Assembly (NCBI RefSeq): GCF_900168295.1
Contig: NZ_FVZL01000006.1
Span: 1 to 64,000 of the forward strand
Reading direction: 5' to 3'
Source of the DNA: Arthrobacter sp. P2b
GTDB taxonomy: Bacteria; Actinomycetota; Actinomycetes; Actinomycetales; Micrococcaceae
Length of the DNA: 64,000 nt
Each line of letters begins with the position of its first letter. Position 1 is the stretch's first letter. Under the pieces are notes generated by a model. That model did no database searches. It had not been told where the DNA came from and saw only the letters and a list, made by a program, of their open reading frames with translations. The position numbers and the translations under genes were made by a program. Positions 21,685 to 30,632 of the stretch are shown here, in pieces.

Positions 21685-21704
21685 GGGCCCTGCCGGGCCC
21701 TTTT
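21685..21704 (+). terminator. GC hairpin followed by TTTT upstream of whiB1
   Basis: GGGCCC-TGCC-GGGCCC followed by TTTTCCTTT on the plus strand, ending about 65 bases before the whiB1 start. No plus-strand gene ends just before it. It is either an insulator against read-through or an attenuator in the whiB1 leader. Confidence 0.45.
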
Positions 21705-21719
21705 CCTTTGTAGCTCCTA

Positions 21720-21733
21720 GTGAATAATTTCAC
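21720..21733. promoter_or_regulatory. Palindrome in the whiB1 leader
   Basis: GTGAA-TAAT-TTCAC, a perfect 5-bp inverted repeat with a 4-base centre, 36 bases upstream of the ATG at 21770. A candidate operator; the binding protein is unknown. Confidence 0.3.
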
Positions 21734-21769
21734 AAAGAGCACTTCCCAGAAATGGAGCAACTGATCAGC

Positions 21770-22018
21770 ATGGATTGGCGTAACCGCGCAGCGTGCCTCG
21801 AGAAGGACCCGGAACTGTTCTTCCCCGTCGGGAATACAGGGCCCGCCCTCCTCCAGATCGAGGAAGCCAAAAGTGTATGCCGCCGGTGCCCGGTAGTGGA
21901 CACCTGCCTGCAGTGGGCTCTCGAGTCGGGCCAGGATGCCGGCGTCTGGGGCGGCATGAGCGAAGATGAGCGCCGCGCCCTGAAGCGCCGGGCAGCCCGC
22001 GCCCGCCGCGCTTCCTGA
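21770..22018 (+). CDS. whiB1: WhiB-family iron-sulfur transcriptional regulator (WhiB1 type)
   Basis: 82 residues with the four cluster ligands Cys9, Cys37, Cys40 and Cys46 (C-x2-C-x5-C spacing), the turn motif GVWGGMSEDERR and a basic DNA-binding tail KRRAARARR. The sequence is very close to WhiB1, which also begins MDWR. That is why I use the ATG at 21770; an in-frame ATG at 21752 adds six residues and cannot be excluded. WhiB1 binds a nitric-oxide-sensitive [4Fe-4S] cluster, pairs with sigma A region 4 and regulates essential genes. A terminator follows. Confidence 0.93.
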   Translation: MDWRNRAACLEKDPELFFPVGNTGPALLQIEEAKSVCRRCPVVDTCLQWALESGQDAGVWGGMSEDERRALKRRAARARRAS

Positions 22019-22032
22019 TCGCCCAAAACGCA

Positions 22033-22075
22033 AAAAGCCCCGGCCGCAACCTGAGAGGTTGCGACCGGGGCTTTT
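22033..22075. terminator. Bidirectional rho-independent terminator
   Basis: AAAAGCCCCGG-C-CGCAACCT / AGGTTGCG-A-CCGGGGCTTTT: a long stem with a single C/A mismatch, a short loop and U-tracts on both strands. It lies between whiB1 and the convergent pdtaS. Confidence 0.9.
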
Positions 22076-22129
22076 CCCTTTAACCCTTGGGCTCAGCCAG
22101 AAGAATGGCAATGGCCGGGGAGCCGCCCG

Positions 22130-23596
22130 CTACTTGCCCGCCAGGCTGAGCCGGATCTGTACCGCCGTGCCGCCGCCGTCACGGGGCTTCCACTGGATTG
22201 TCCCCCCAAGTTCACTCGTGACCAGGGTCCGCACGATCTGCAGGCCAAGCCCTTCAACGTGGGGGGTGTCGGGCAGCCCCACGCCGTCGTCGGCAATGGT
22301 CACTGTCAGTTCTTCACCCTCGTCTGCCTCAGACCGGTCAGCGATAAGCGACACGGTTCCGGCCCTGCCCTCAAGCCCATGCTCCACGGCATTGGTGACC
22401 AATTCATTGATGACGAGTGCCAGCGGCGTGGCCAGGTCACTGGGCAGCTCTCCAAAGGTCCCGGACCTTTCAGTCCTTACCTGCTGGGAGGGCGAGGCAA
22501 CCTCGGCGGACAGCCGGAACTGGCGTCCGATCAGCTCGTCGAAATCAACGCTCTGCGTCAAGCCCTGCGACAGGGTCTCATGGACGAGGGCGATGGTGGC
22601 AACGCGTCGCATCGCCTGTTCCAGTCCCTGCTTGGCTTCTTCGCTCACCATGCGGCGGGACTGCATCCGGAGCAGCGCCGCAACGGTCTGGAGGTTGTTC
22701 TTCACCCGGTGGTGGATTTCCCGGATAGTGGCATCCTTGGTGACCAGCTCCATCTCACGCCGCCGCAGTTCAGAGACGTCGCGGCAAAGGACCAGCGCGC
22801 CAAAGCGCTGCTGCTCGTCACGAAGCGGGATAGCGCGCAGCGACAGGCTGACGCCCCTGGACTCAATTTCACTGCGCCACGGCATGCGGCCAGTAACCAC
22901 CAACGGCAGCGTCTCGTCCACCATGCGCCGGTCCTTCAGCAGGCTGGCAGTCACCTCAGCGAGCGACCGGCCCTCCAGTGACTCCCCATCCCCCAGACGC
23001 CGGAATGCCGAGACACCGTTGGGGCTCGCGTACTGCACTATGCCTTCGGCATCGAGCCGTATCAGGCCGTCTCCCACACGCGGCGCACCCCGCCGCGACC
23101 CGGTGGGCGAGGCAAAGTCCGGCCACAGCCCAAGCGTCCCCATGCGCAGGAGGTCATAGGCACACTGGCGGTAGGTCAGCTCAAGGCGGGACGGCATGCG
23201 GGAACTGGACAGGTCCATGTGCGTGGTGACCACGGCAAGCGTCCGGCCATTACGGACCATGGGCACGGCCTCAACACGGAGAGCCATGTCGCTGCTCCAG
23301 TTGGTTTCGCTGGAACGCTCAATGGAGCGGCTGTTCCATGCCTTGTCCACGAGCGGCTGCAGGTCCGACCGGATTCCCTCGCCCACGAAGTCGCCGTGGA
23401 AGACCGTGTGCGTGGTGGACGGCCTGACGTGTGCCAGCGCAACGTACCCATGGTCCGGGTGGGGGAACCACAGCGCCAGGTCGGCGAACGCCAGGTCCGC
23501 AACCATCTGCCAGTCCCCCACCAAAAGGTGCAGCCATTCGGCATCACCAGGCCCGAAATCAGCGTGTTCCCTGATGGGGTCCGTAAAGATTGCCAC
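22130..23596 (-). CDS. pdtaS: Sensor histidine kinase, PdtaS-type
   Basis: A 488-residue soluble kinase. A GAF-like N-terminal domain (about 1-150) is followed by a PAS domain (about 170-280), a HisKA_2 dimerisation/phosphoacceptor segment IREIHHRVKNNLQT (His295 likely phosphorylated) and a HATPase domain with LVINELVTNAVEHG and TIADDGVGLP. This is the domain order of PdtaS, which signals to the ANTAR-domain RNA-binding regulator PdtaR. No PdtaR gene is in the window. It starts at GTG with GGAGG 4 bases upstream. PdtaS homologues respond to nutrient, metal or nitric-oxide signals; the signal here is not evident. Confidence 0.9.
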   Translation of the reverse strand: MAIFTDPIREHADFGPGDAEWLHLLVGDWQMVADLAFADLALWFPHPDHGYVALAHVRPSTTHTVFHGDFVGEGIRSDLQPLVDKAWNSRSIERSSETNWSSDMALRVEAVPMVRNGRTLAVVTTHMDLSSSRMPSRLELTYRQCAYDLLRMGTLGLWPDFASPTGSRRGAPRVGDGLIRLDAEGIVQYASPNGVSAFRRLGDGESLEGRSLAEVTASLLKDRRMVDETLPLVVTGRMPWRSEIESRGVSLSLRAIPLRDEQQRFGALVLCRDVSELRRREMELVTKDATIREIHHRVKNNLQTVAALLRMQSRRMVSEEAKQGLEQAMRRVATIALVHETLSQGLTQSVDFDELIGRQFRLSAEVASPSQQVRTERSGTFGELPSDLATPLALVINELVTNAVEHGLEGRAGTVSLIADRSEADEGEELTVTIADDGVGLPDTPHVEGLGLQIVRTLVTSELGGTIQWKPRDGGGTAVQIRLSLAGK

Positions 23597-23624
23597 TGCA
23601 CCTCCAATTACGACGCCGTACTTG

Positions 23625-26600
23625 CTAGCGCCGGACGATTGACCTCAAGAGCCTCAATGCTACCGACAGGGATGCCATATCGTCGGTTTCAAGCGAATTG
23701 ACCTCATCGAACATGCTCTTCGCCCGGCCCAGCTGCTCCGCATTCTGGGCCTCCCAATCCTTCAGCCGGGCTTCCGGCGAATCAGCCGCCGTGGTGGCGT
23801 CAAGCACCGCCGTCGTTATATCCGAAACCGTGGAGTACAGGTCGTCGCGGAGGGCTGCCCGGGCCAAAGCCTGCCACCGGTCCTGCCGCGGCAGGCTGCT
23901 GATCCGCTCAAGGAGGGAATCGGCGTGGAAGCGGTTGAAGACCGTGTAGTAAACGGCCGCGATCTCCTCCACAGGGTCCTTCCGGACCCGGGCGATCTTG
24001 GCAATGTCCAACAGGACGAAACTCTCGAAAAGTTCTGCCCAGCGCAGGGCGAGTCCTTCCGGAAGTTCCCACTCACGCGCCGTTTCCAGCCAGCCTGCCA
24101 CGCGAGCCCGATCGTCGCCGCGCAGGTAGTCCAGAAGCCGTGCGCGCATCGGGTCCATCAGGGGCTTGAACTCGGACACCACATCCGCAATGGGCCGCGA
24201 AACAGTGCCCTGGGTCAGGAGCCACCGGACCGCGCGGTCAAGCAGCCGGCGGACATCGAGGTGCACAGTGCTCCAGTGCTCCGTCGGGAACGACGCAGGC
24301 AGGCTGTTGAGCTCCCCCACCATGGTGTCCAGCTCGTAGATTTCCCGCAGTGCCACGAATGCCTTGGCCACAGCCACCTCACTCGCCGACGTTTCCTCCA
24401 TGACACGGAATGCGAAGGTGATACCGCCGAGGTTGATCATGTCGTTGGCCACCACGGTGGCGATGATCTCGCGCCGCAGCGGGTGGGTATCCAGTTCCGC
24501 GTCGAAGCGCTCGCGCAGCTGCTGCGGGAAGTAGTCCCGCAGGGTCTTCCTGAACCAGGAGTCATCAGCAAGGTCGCTGTCGCGCAGCGCGGACGTCAGT
24601 TCGATCTTGGCGTAGGCGGCCAGCACCGACAGCTCGGGCGAGGTCAAACCCTGCCCCTGCTGCAGCCGCTCCCGCAGCACTTCGGTTGAAGGCAGCGCTT
24701 CGAGCTCCCGGTTCAGGTCGGCTGACTTCTCCAGCCAGTCCATCAGCCGCTCATAGCTGGGGCTCCACTCGGCTACCTTTGTCCGGTCGTTGAGCAGCAG
24801 GATGTTCTGGTCGATGTTGTCTTCGAGCACCAGCCGGCCCACCTCATCGGTCATCGATGCGAGGAACCCGGCACGTTCTTCCGCCGAAAGCTTTCCGGCG
24901 GCCACCATCCGGTCGACGAAGATCTTGATGTTGACCTCATGGTCGGAGCAGTCGACGCCGGCTGAGTTGTCAATGGCGTCGGTGTTCAGGATGACACCCT
25001 GAAGCGCCGCTTCAATACGGCCGCGTTGCGTCATGCCGAGGTTTCCGCCTTCACCCACCACCTTCACGCGCAGATCCCGGCCGTCAACGCGGATGGCGTC
25101 GTTGGCCTTATCCCCCACGGAAGCATTCGACTCGGTGCTGGCCTTGACGTAGGTTCCGATGCCGCCGTTGTACAGGAGGTCGGCTGGGGCGAGGAGGATC
25201 GCCCGCAGCAGCTCAGGCGGGCTGAGCTCCGTCGTTTCTGCAGGAAGCCCCAGGGCGGTCCGCACCTGCGGTGAGACCGGGATTGACTTGGCCTGCCGGG
25301 CAAAGACCCCGCCGCCCTCGCTGATCAGGGACTTGTCGTAGTCATCCCAGGAAGACCTTGGCAGCTCAAACAACCGCTGCCGCTCCACGAACGACGCCTC
25401 CTCATCGGGGTTGGGGTCGAGGAAGACGTGCCGGTGGTCGAAGGCCGCGACAAGGCGGATATGCCTGGAGAGGAGCATGCCGTTGCCGAATACGTCGCCT
25501 GACATATCTCCGACGCCCACCACCGTGAACGGCTGGGTCTGCGTATCCAGGTCGAGTTCGCTGAAGTGCCGCTTTACTGATTCCCAGGCGCCCCGGGCCG
25601 TGATGCCCATCGCCTTGTGGTCATAACCCACGGATCCGCCGGAAGCGAAGGCATCGCCCAGCCAGAAGCCGTATTCGGCGGACAGTCCGTTGGCGATGTC
25701 GGAGAAGGTCGCGGTTCCCTTATCCGCGGCCACTACCAGGTAGGAATCGTCGTCGTCGTGCCTGACAAGGTTCGACGGCGGGACCAGCCGTTCGCTGTCG
25801 CCTTCCGTCACGAGGTTGTCGGTCAGGTCAAGCAGGCCGCGGATAAACGTCTTGTAGCTTTCGACGCCCTCAGCCATCCACGCGGAACGGTCCACTGCGG
25901 GGTCCGGAAGGCGCTTGGCGAAGAAACCACCCTTCGCTCCGGTCGGCACGATGACCGCGTTCTTGACGGTCTGCGCCTTGACGAGGCCAAGGACTTCGGT
26001 GCGGAAGTCCTCCCGGCGGTCCGACCATCGCAGTCCACCACGGGCCACCTTGCCGAACCGAAGGTGGACACCTTCGACCCGGGGAGAGTAAACCCAGATC
26101 TCGAACATCGGACGCGGGAAGGGCAGGCCCTCGATCCTGGCCGGGTCGAGTTTGAAACTCAGGTGTGGCTTGTTCTGGTAGTAGTTGGTCCGGAGCGTCG
26201 CTTCGATCAGGTTAACGAACGTGCGCAGGACCCTGTCGGCGTCGAGCGTGGCGACCTTCTCAATCGAAGCCGCCAAGTCCTGCCGCACGGACTCCTGCGC
26301 GGCCAGCCGCTCGTCGTCGCTCAGGGCAGGATCAAAGCGGGCCGCGAAGAGGGCGCTCAGGCCCCTGGTGACGTCCGCATTCGCAAGCAGGGTGTCGGCC
26401 ATGAAACCGAAGGAGTTGCTGTTTCCCATCTGGCGCATGTACCGCGCGTAGGCCCGGAGCACGGTAATCTGCCGCCACTGCAGGCCTTCCCGGAGGACGA
26501 GCCGGTCGAACGCGTCCGATTCAGCTGCGCCTGTCACCGCCGCACCGAATGAATCGGCAAGCAGCTCGCCGGTGGAAACCGGATCCACACCCGCGGGGTA

Positions 26601-28484
26601 TTTCAGCCCGAGATCGTACAGGAAGAAGTCACGGCGGTCCGCTGTCTCAATTTCGAAGGGCCGCTCGTCCAGTACCTCCAGCCCCAGGTTATGGAAGAAG
26701 GGCAGAATCTGGCTGAGGCTTTTCGGCTCCAGCATGTACAGCTTCACGCGCGCATCTTCCTCGAGCGTTGCGCCTGCACCTTCCGGGAGGTAAACGTGGA
26801 CGCCGGGCCGCTCCTGGCGTGCGCCTACCGCCCGTTCCGCCGCCGCCCCGTACTTCTCGAAGCGCGCAATGTCCTCCAGGGCGTCTTCCACCTCGTAGTC
26901 CACGCGGTAGCCCGCGGGGAATGCTTCGGCCCAGATAGCGGCCAGTTCCTTGGCTTCCACGGGGTCCCTGCCCTCGCGCAGGACCTCGGCGATGCCTTCG
27001 CTCCAGGAACGGGCGGCACGGACAAGCCGCTTCTCCAGTTCCTCGGTGTTGACATGGCTGAAGTCGGCATTCTTCGGCAGGCGGATGCGGAAGAACAGCC
27101 GGGCCAGTGCCGACTCCGTCATGCGTGCCTCATAGTCGATGGACACCGCCTGGAACGTCTCGCGAAGTTCCTGCTCGATGCGAAGCCGCACGTTGGTGGT
27201 GTAGCGGTCCCTGGGAAGGTAGACGACGGCGGACATAAAACGGCCGTAGATGTCCGGCCGGAGGAACAGCCTGGTCCGGCGCCGCTCCTGCAGTTTCTGG
27301 ATGCCAAGGGCGGTGGCGGCCAGATCGGGGACTTCGATCTGGAACAACTCATCACGGGGGTACGTTTCCAAAATTCCCAGCAGGTCCTTGCCGGAGTGGG
27401 AATCCGGCGGGAAACCAGCGCTTCGGAGTACGGCGTCCACTTTTTCCCGGACAATCGGAATGTTGCGGACCGATCCGGTATAGGCGCTCGTGGCAAAGAG
27501 TCCGATGAAGCGGCGCTCACCGTTGACGTTGCCGGCAGCGTCAAAACTTTTGACCCCGATGTAGTCGAGGTAGGCCGAGCGGTGGACCGTGGAACGCGAG
27601 TTCGCCTTCGTGATGACCAGTGCACGCTTTTCCCGCGCCTTTTTCCGGCCGGTGTCGGTCAGGTGCTGGATGTGCGGCGAGTCGGCGACCGCCCGCAGGA
27701 GGCCCAGCCCGCTGTCTTCGCGGAGCTCCAGGACATCTTCGCCATCCACGTTCACCAGGTCGTATTCCCGGTATCCAAGGAAAGTGAAGTTCCCGTCATC
27801 CAGCCAGCGCAGGAGGTCCTTCGCCTGCCGCAGCTCCGCAATCTGTGCCGGGTTTGCTACCTGGTCAAGACTCTCGGAGATCTGCCGGGCCTTCTGGCGC
27901 ATTTTCGGCCAATCCTCGACGGCGGCGCGGACGTCATTGAGGACACGCTTAAGTCCCTCAAGCAGGGAATCCTTCGCGTCGTCAGAGATGCGGTTGATTT
28001 CGACGGCGATCCAGGACTCCATGTGCGAGGCATGCTCGCCCTGCGCAATGAGGTGGGACAGGCTGGGCATTGCCGCGGTGTCACCGCTGGAAATTCCAAT
28101 GTGCGCGGGAACCCGGTTGACCTTGACCAGCTCGCCGCTTTCCCTGTCGCGAGTGGCGACGAAGAGCGGGTGAACCACAAGTTTGATGGCAGCGTGCTGA
28201 CGGACGAGTTCTGCGTTGACTGAGTCAACCAGGAACGGCATGTCGTCCGTGACCACGAAGACCACGCTGCTGTCTTCCTCATCCACAACGCTGATTTTCG
28301 CCTGGCCGGGCTGCCGCACTGTTGCGACCTCACGGTGGTTGCCCGCCCGTGCCACCAGCACTTCCCGGGGGTAGCTCCTGGCATCCTCCTCGGCCAAATG
28401 CTGGTAGTAGTCCCCAATAAAGCCTTCCAGGCCTTCAATCGAAAGGGGCTGATCCTCCACGCTGGATCCAGACGACATCGACAC
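23625..28484 (-). CDS. gdh: NAD-specific glutamate dehydrogenase, large (180-kDa class)
   Basis: A 1619-residue enzyme of the L-GDH180 type, which catabolises glutamate to 2-oxoglutarate and ammonia with NAD+. The N-terminal half holds ACT-like regulatory regions (VVFVVTDDMPFLVDSVNAEL). The catalytic part has GGLRWSDRREDFRTEVLGLVKAQ, then NAVIVPTGAKGGFF with the catalytic lysine region, VAADKGTATFSDIAN, VGVGDMSGDVFGNGML and KVVGEGGNLGMTQRGR (nucleotide-binding region). Length fits the family. It starts at GTG 28484 or ATG 28478; GGAGG lies ahead of both. It is transcribed in the direction of pdtaS, 28 bases away, so the two may share transcripts. Confidence 0.95.
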   Translation of the reverse strand: MSMSSGSSVEDQPLSIEGLEGFIGDYYQHLAEEDARSYPREVLVARAGNHREVATVRQPGQAKISVVDEEDSSVVFVVTDDMPFLVDSVNAELVRQHAAIKLVVHPLFVATRDRESGELVKVNRVPAHIGISSGDTAAMPSLSHLIAQGEHASHMESWIAVEINRISDDAKDSLLEGLKRVLNDVRAAVEDWPKMRQKARQISESLDQVANPAQIAELRQAKDLLRWLDDGNFTFLGYREYDLVNVDGEDVLELREDSGLGLLRAVADSPHIQHLTDTGRKKAREKRALVITKANSRSTVHRSAYLDYIGVKSFDAAGNVNGERRFIGLFATSAYTGSVRNIPIVREKVDAVLRSAGFPPDSHSGKDLLGILETYPRDELFQIEVPDLAATALGIQKLQERRRTRLFLRPDIYGRFMSAVVYLPRDRYTTNVRLRIEQELRETFQAVSIDYEARMTESALARLFFRIRLPKNADFSHVNTEELEKRLVRAARSWSEGIAEVLREGRDPVEAKELAAIWAEAFPAGYRVDYEVEDALEDIARFEKYGAAAERAVGARQERPGVHVYLPEGAGATLEEDARVKLYMLEPKSLSQILPFFHNLGLEVLDERPFEIETADRRDFFLYDLGLKYPAGVDPVSTGELLADSFGAAVTGAAESDAFDRLVLREGLQWRQITVLRAYARYMRQMGNSNSFGFMADTLLANADVTRGLSALFAARFDPALSDDERLAAQESVRQDLAASIEKVATLDADRVLRTFVNLIEATLRTNYYQNKPHLSFKLDPARIEGLPFPRPMFEIWVYSPRVEGVHLRFGKVARGGLRWSDRREDFRTEVLGLVKAQTVKNAVIVPTGAKGGFFAKRLPDPAVDRSAWMAEGVESYKTFIRGLLDLTDNLVTEGDSERLVPPSNLVRHDDDDSYLVVAADKGTATFSDIANGLSAEYGFWLGDAFASGGSVGYDHKAMGITARGAWESVKRHFSELDLDTQTQPFTVVGVGDMSGDVFGNGMLLSRHIRLVAAFDHRHVFLDPNPDEEASFVERQRLFELPRSSWDDYDKSLISEGGGVFARQAKSIPVSPQVRTALGLPAETTELSPPELLRAILLAPADLLYNGGIGTYVKASTESNASVGDKANDAIRVDGRDLRVKVVGEGGNLGMTQRGRIEAALQGVILNTDAIDNSAGVDCSDHEVNIKIFVDRMVAAGKLSAEERAGFLASMTDEVGRLVLEDNIDQNILLLNDRTKVAEWSPSYERLMDWLEKSADLNRELEALPSTEVLRERLQQGQGLTSPELSVLAAYAKIELTSALRDSDLADDSWFRKTLRDYFPQQLRERFDAELDTHPLRREIIATVVANDMINLGGITFAFRVMEETSASEVAVAKAFVALREIYELDTMVGELNSLPASFPTEHWSTVHLDVRRLLDRAVRWLLTQGTVSRPIADVVSEFKPLMDPMRARLLDYLRGDDRARVAGWLETAREWELPEGLALRWAELFESFVLLDIAKIARVRKDPVEEIAAVYYTVFNRFHADSLLERISSLPRQDRWQALARAALRDDLYSTVSDITTAVLDATTAADSPEARLKDWEAQNAEQLGRAKSMFDEVNSLETDDMASLSVALRLLRSIVRR

Positions 28485-28535
28485 ACGCCTCCATCACAAG
28501 ATATTTGCTGCACCATTGCAGCTCTTATGGCGAGC

Positions 28536-29843
28536 CTAGCCCTTTGACCTGCGCCCTGCTGTGGAAGAAAAGACAGAGGATTTCGCTTTTTGCTGGTCAG
28601 GTGCACAAACGAGACTTCGAACTGCACGGCGCAACGCAGAATCGGGAGCAGTTTCCAACAGCAGCGACCCCGCAAGCAGGGCTGCATCCGCAGCTGCCGG
28701 GTCGTACGGCAGGAAGGTTTCGATGCCGGAGGCAGGACCGTATCTTTCCCAGGCATCCTGCAACTGCCGCTCCGGACTCCGTCCCACCGACGAAGCACGA
28801 ACCTTATTCATGACCACCAAGGGGGACGCCTGGGGAACGGCGGCTTCCAACTCAGCGAGGCCGCGTACGAGGCGGGGAACTCCCACAGGGTCGGCGGCCC
28901 CGACCGCGTAGATGGTGTCGGCAAGCTCAAGCGGACGCAGCGTGGCGGCATTCCGGCGTGGCGCCATAGTGTCGAAGCTCAATTCTTCATCTGCTTCCAG
29001 GCAAAACCCGGTATCAACAACAATGACGTCGACGATTTGCCGTGCCCGCTCCAGGACCAGGGCAAGGGCGGGCGCCCGGAGCTCGGTCCACCGGTCCGCG
29101 CGGGTAATGCCGGTGAGGACTGTGAACGTCCCCGACTTCGTGGCCACCGGGGTTGCAACTTTTTGAAGGGCGGAAGCATCCAGGGCGCCCTGATCCGCCA
29201 GCCGGCATGCCTGCGCAAGGCCGGCTGATTCATCCAGCAGACCGAGAACGGCGGCTATGCTGGCGCCATAACTGTCCGCATCAACGAGGAGAACCTGTTT
29301 CCCGTCGGCCGCCATCTCGCCGGCGATGTTGGCCGCAACGGTTGTACGTCCCGGCGATCCAACCGGCCCCCAGACCGCAATGATTCTTCCCGCACCTGGC
29401 CTGTCCGGGACCACCGCCGGCTCTGCCTGGACCGTGCCCAGGGCAGCACCTGTGTCAGCAAGCGAACTCCAGGTGGCCGAACGACGACCTGCCCCCGTCA
29501 ATTGCTCCACCGCATCTGCGATCCGGTCGGACAGTTCGGCGGACTCCACCCCGGTCAGCGCAGAGGCCACCCCAATTTTTCGCAGCCGTGCTGCTTCGTC
29601 GGCGTTGTCCGTCAACGCGATAATGGCCACTCCCACCGCTCCCAGCCTGTCAACCAGGGAGGCTGTCAGCCCCTCGGAGCCATCAGCCACGACGGCGGCA
29701 CGGGCAAGTCCGCTTTGGCACGCCGCTAAGAGCTCCGGCAGTTCCGCGCACCTCCTGACGACAGTGACGGGACCATGCAGCCGCTCAAGTCCGCCCACCA
29801 GATCCTCCCGGCTCTGGCCAACGGTGACTACCGGAATGTTCAT
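28536..29843 (-). CDS. CpaE-like ParA/MinD-family ATPase
   Basis: 435 residues. An N-terminal receiver-like pseudo-domain (about 1-115) and a linker are followed by a MinD/ParA ATPase from about 150. The P-loop reads GPVGSPGRTT (159-168), with arginine at the place of the usual lysine, followed by QVLLVDADSYG and later VIVVDTGFCLEADEE. CpaE proteins position or regulate Flp/Tad pilus and type II/IV-like secretion machines. The ATG overlaps the stop of the SAF-domain gene (ATGA). No TadA, TadB, secretin or pilin gene lies nearby, so its machine must be encoded elsewhere or its role differs. Confidence 0.85.
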   Translation of the reverse strand: MNIPVVTVGQSREDLVGGLERLHGPVTVVRRCAELPELLAACQSGLARAAVVADGSEGLTASLVDRLGAVGVAIIALTDNADEAARLRKIGVASALTGVESAELSDRIADAVEQLTGAGRRSATWSSLADTGAALGTVQAEPAVVPDRPGAGRIIAVWGPVGSPGRTTVAANIAGEMAADGKQVLLVDADSYGASIAAVLGLLDESAGLAQACRLADQGALDASALQKVATPVATKSGTFTVLTGITRADRWTELRAPALALVLERARQIVDVIVVDTGFCLEADEELSFDTMAPRRNAATLRPLELADTIYAVGAADPVGVPRLVRGLAELEAAVPQASPLVVMNKVRASSVGRSPERQLQDAWERYGPASGIETFLPYDPAAADAALLAGSLLLETAPDSALRRAVRSLVCAPDQQKAKSSVFSSTAGRRSKG

Positions 29844-30484
29844 CGGGAGCCGCCGCCGGGATTCCAGACAACCGAAATCTTTGCTTCGTTGGCCTGGGCG
29901 CCGAGCAAGGCAGGCATGTGGCTGTCCTCCACGAGGACCATCAGGACGGTGGTCTTAGTGGATCCCAAAGCCGTGGAGCCAGCTGTCACTTCCGCGATTT
30001 CAGCGCCGGAAAGGAGAAGCTTGGGTTCACCGTAACCATTTTTGGCGTCGGGCTGTGCAACCCAGACGTCCACCCTGGCGCCCTCGACTGCCTGCGACGG
30101 AAGCGTTTCGTCAATGGTCAGCGCCACCGGTTTGCGGTCCAGCTGATCCACTTCCCCAAGGCTCGCCCGGGGTACCAGCTGGTCCTTGGCGATCCGCTGT
30201 ACGGCAACCACGCCCTCGGGCAGGCCGGACTCCACAGGAATGTAATGTTGCTCGGTTTCGCCGAGGCGCACTTTAGCCCGGACCACGTTCTCGGCGGTCA
30301 AGGCCTCGCCCACGCCGATGCCGTCCCGCGCCGCGTAAACCTCCGTGGTCCGGTCGGCACTGTTGACCAGGAAGACGACGCCGGCAACGGAGACCAGGAC
30401 CAGGAGAATGCCCATCAGCAGGCGCGGGTCCCGCCAGGATGGACGCTTGAGGCGTGCCGCCGTGGCAGACGAATCAGGAACCAT
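29840..30484 (-). CDS. SAF-domain membrane protein (CpaB/RcpC-like)
   Basis: 214 residues: a basic cytoplasmic N-terminus, one helix at about 23-41, and an extracytoplasmic SAF domain (VYAARDGIGVGEALTAENVVRAKV) followed by a second beta-rich region with ALTIDETLPSQAVEGARVDVWV, as in Flp-pilus assembly protein CpaB/RcpC. GGAG lies 8 bases upstream of the ATG. It is translationally coupled to the CpaE-like gene, so they probably form a unit at the membrane. Its promoter region is shared with the divergent HTH gene at 30633 and carries a phased repeat array. Confidence 0.82.
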   Translation of the reverse strand: MVPDSSATAARLKRPSWRDPRLLMGILLVLVSVAGVVFLVNSADRTTEVYAARDGIGVGEALTAENVVRAKVRLGETEQHYIPVESGLPEGVVAVQRIAKDQLVPRASLGEVDQLDRKPVALTIDETLPSQAVEGARVDVWVAQPDAKNGYGEPKLLLSGAEIAEVTAGSTALGSTKTTVLMVLVEDSHMPALLGAQANEAKISVVWNPGGGSR

Positions 30485-30570
30485 TCCGCTTCTCCCCCTA
30501 TTTGCGCCGGCGCACTGTGGCCGGACAATTTATTGTTGCGGCAAGGGAGCTGGAACGAAAGCCCATAAAG

Positions 30571-30630
30571 CAAACAAGGCCAATCTGTGGATAACAGCAG
30601 CAAAACGGCTCATCTGATGGCAAAATGAAT
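30571..30630. repeat. 10-bp-phased CAAAC-type direct repeats (array A)
   Basis: Six consecutive decamers beginning CAAAC, CAATC, ATAAC, CAAAA, CATCT, CAAAA at 30571, 30581, 30591, 30601, 30611 and 30621. The period is exactly one helical turn, in an A-rich stretch of an otherwise GC-rich genome. The array lies between the SAF gene and the HTH gene and ends at the HTH start. It shares its motif and spacing with array B at 31531. Likely a cooperative operator; the middle units are degenerate. Confidence 0.55.
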
Positions 30631-30632
30631 GC

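Noticed and set aside
26691..28223. A 510-codon open frame on the plus strand opposite the glutamate dehydrogenase gene
   Set aside because: It lies wholly within a clearly conserved gene on the other strand; high-GC codon bias leaves long antisense frames open. Its translation shows no domain pattern.
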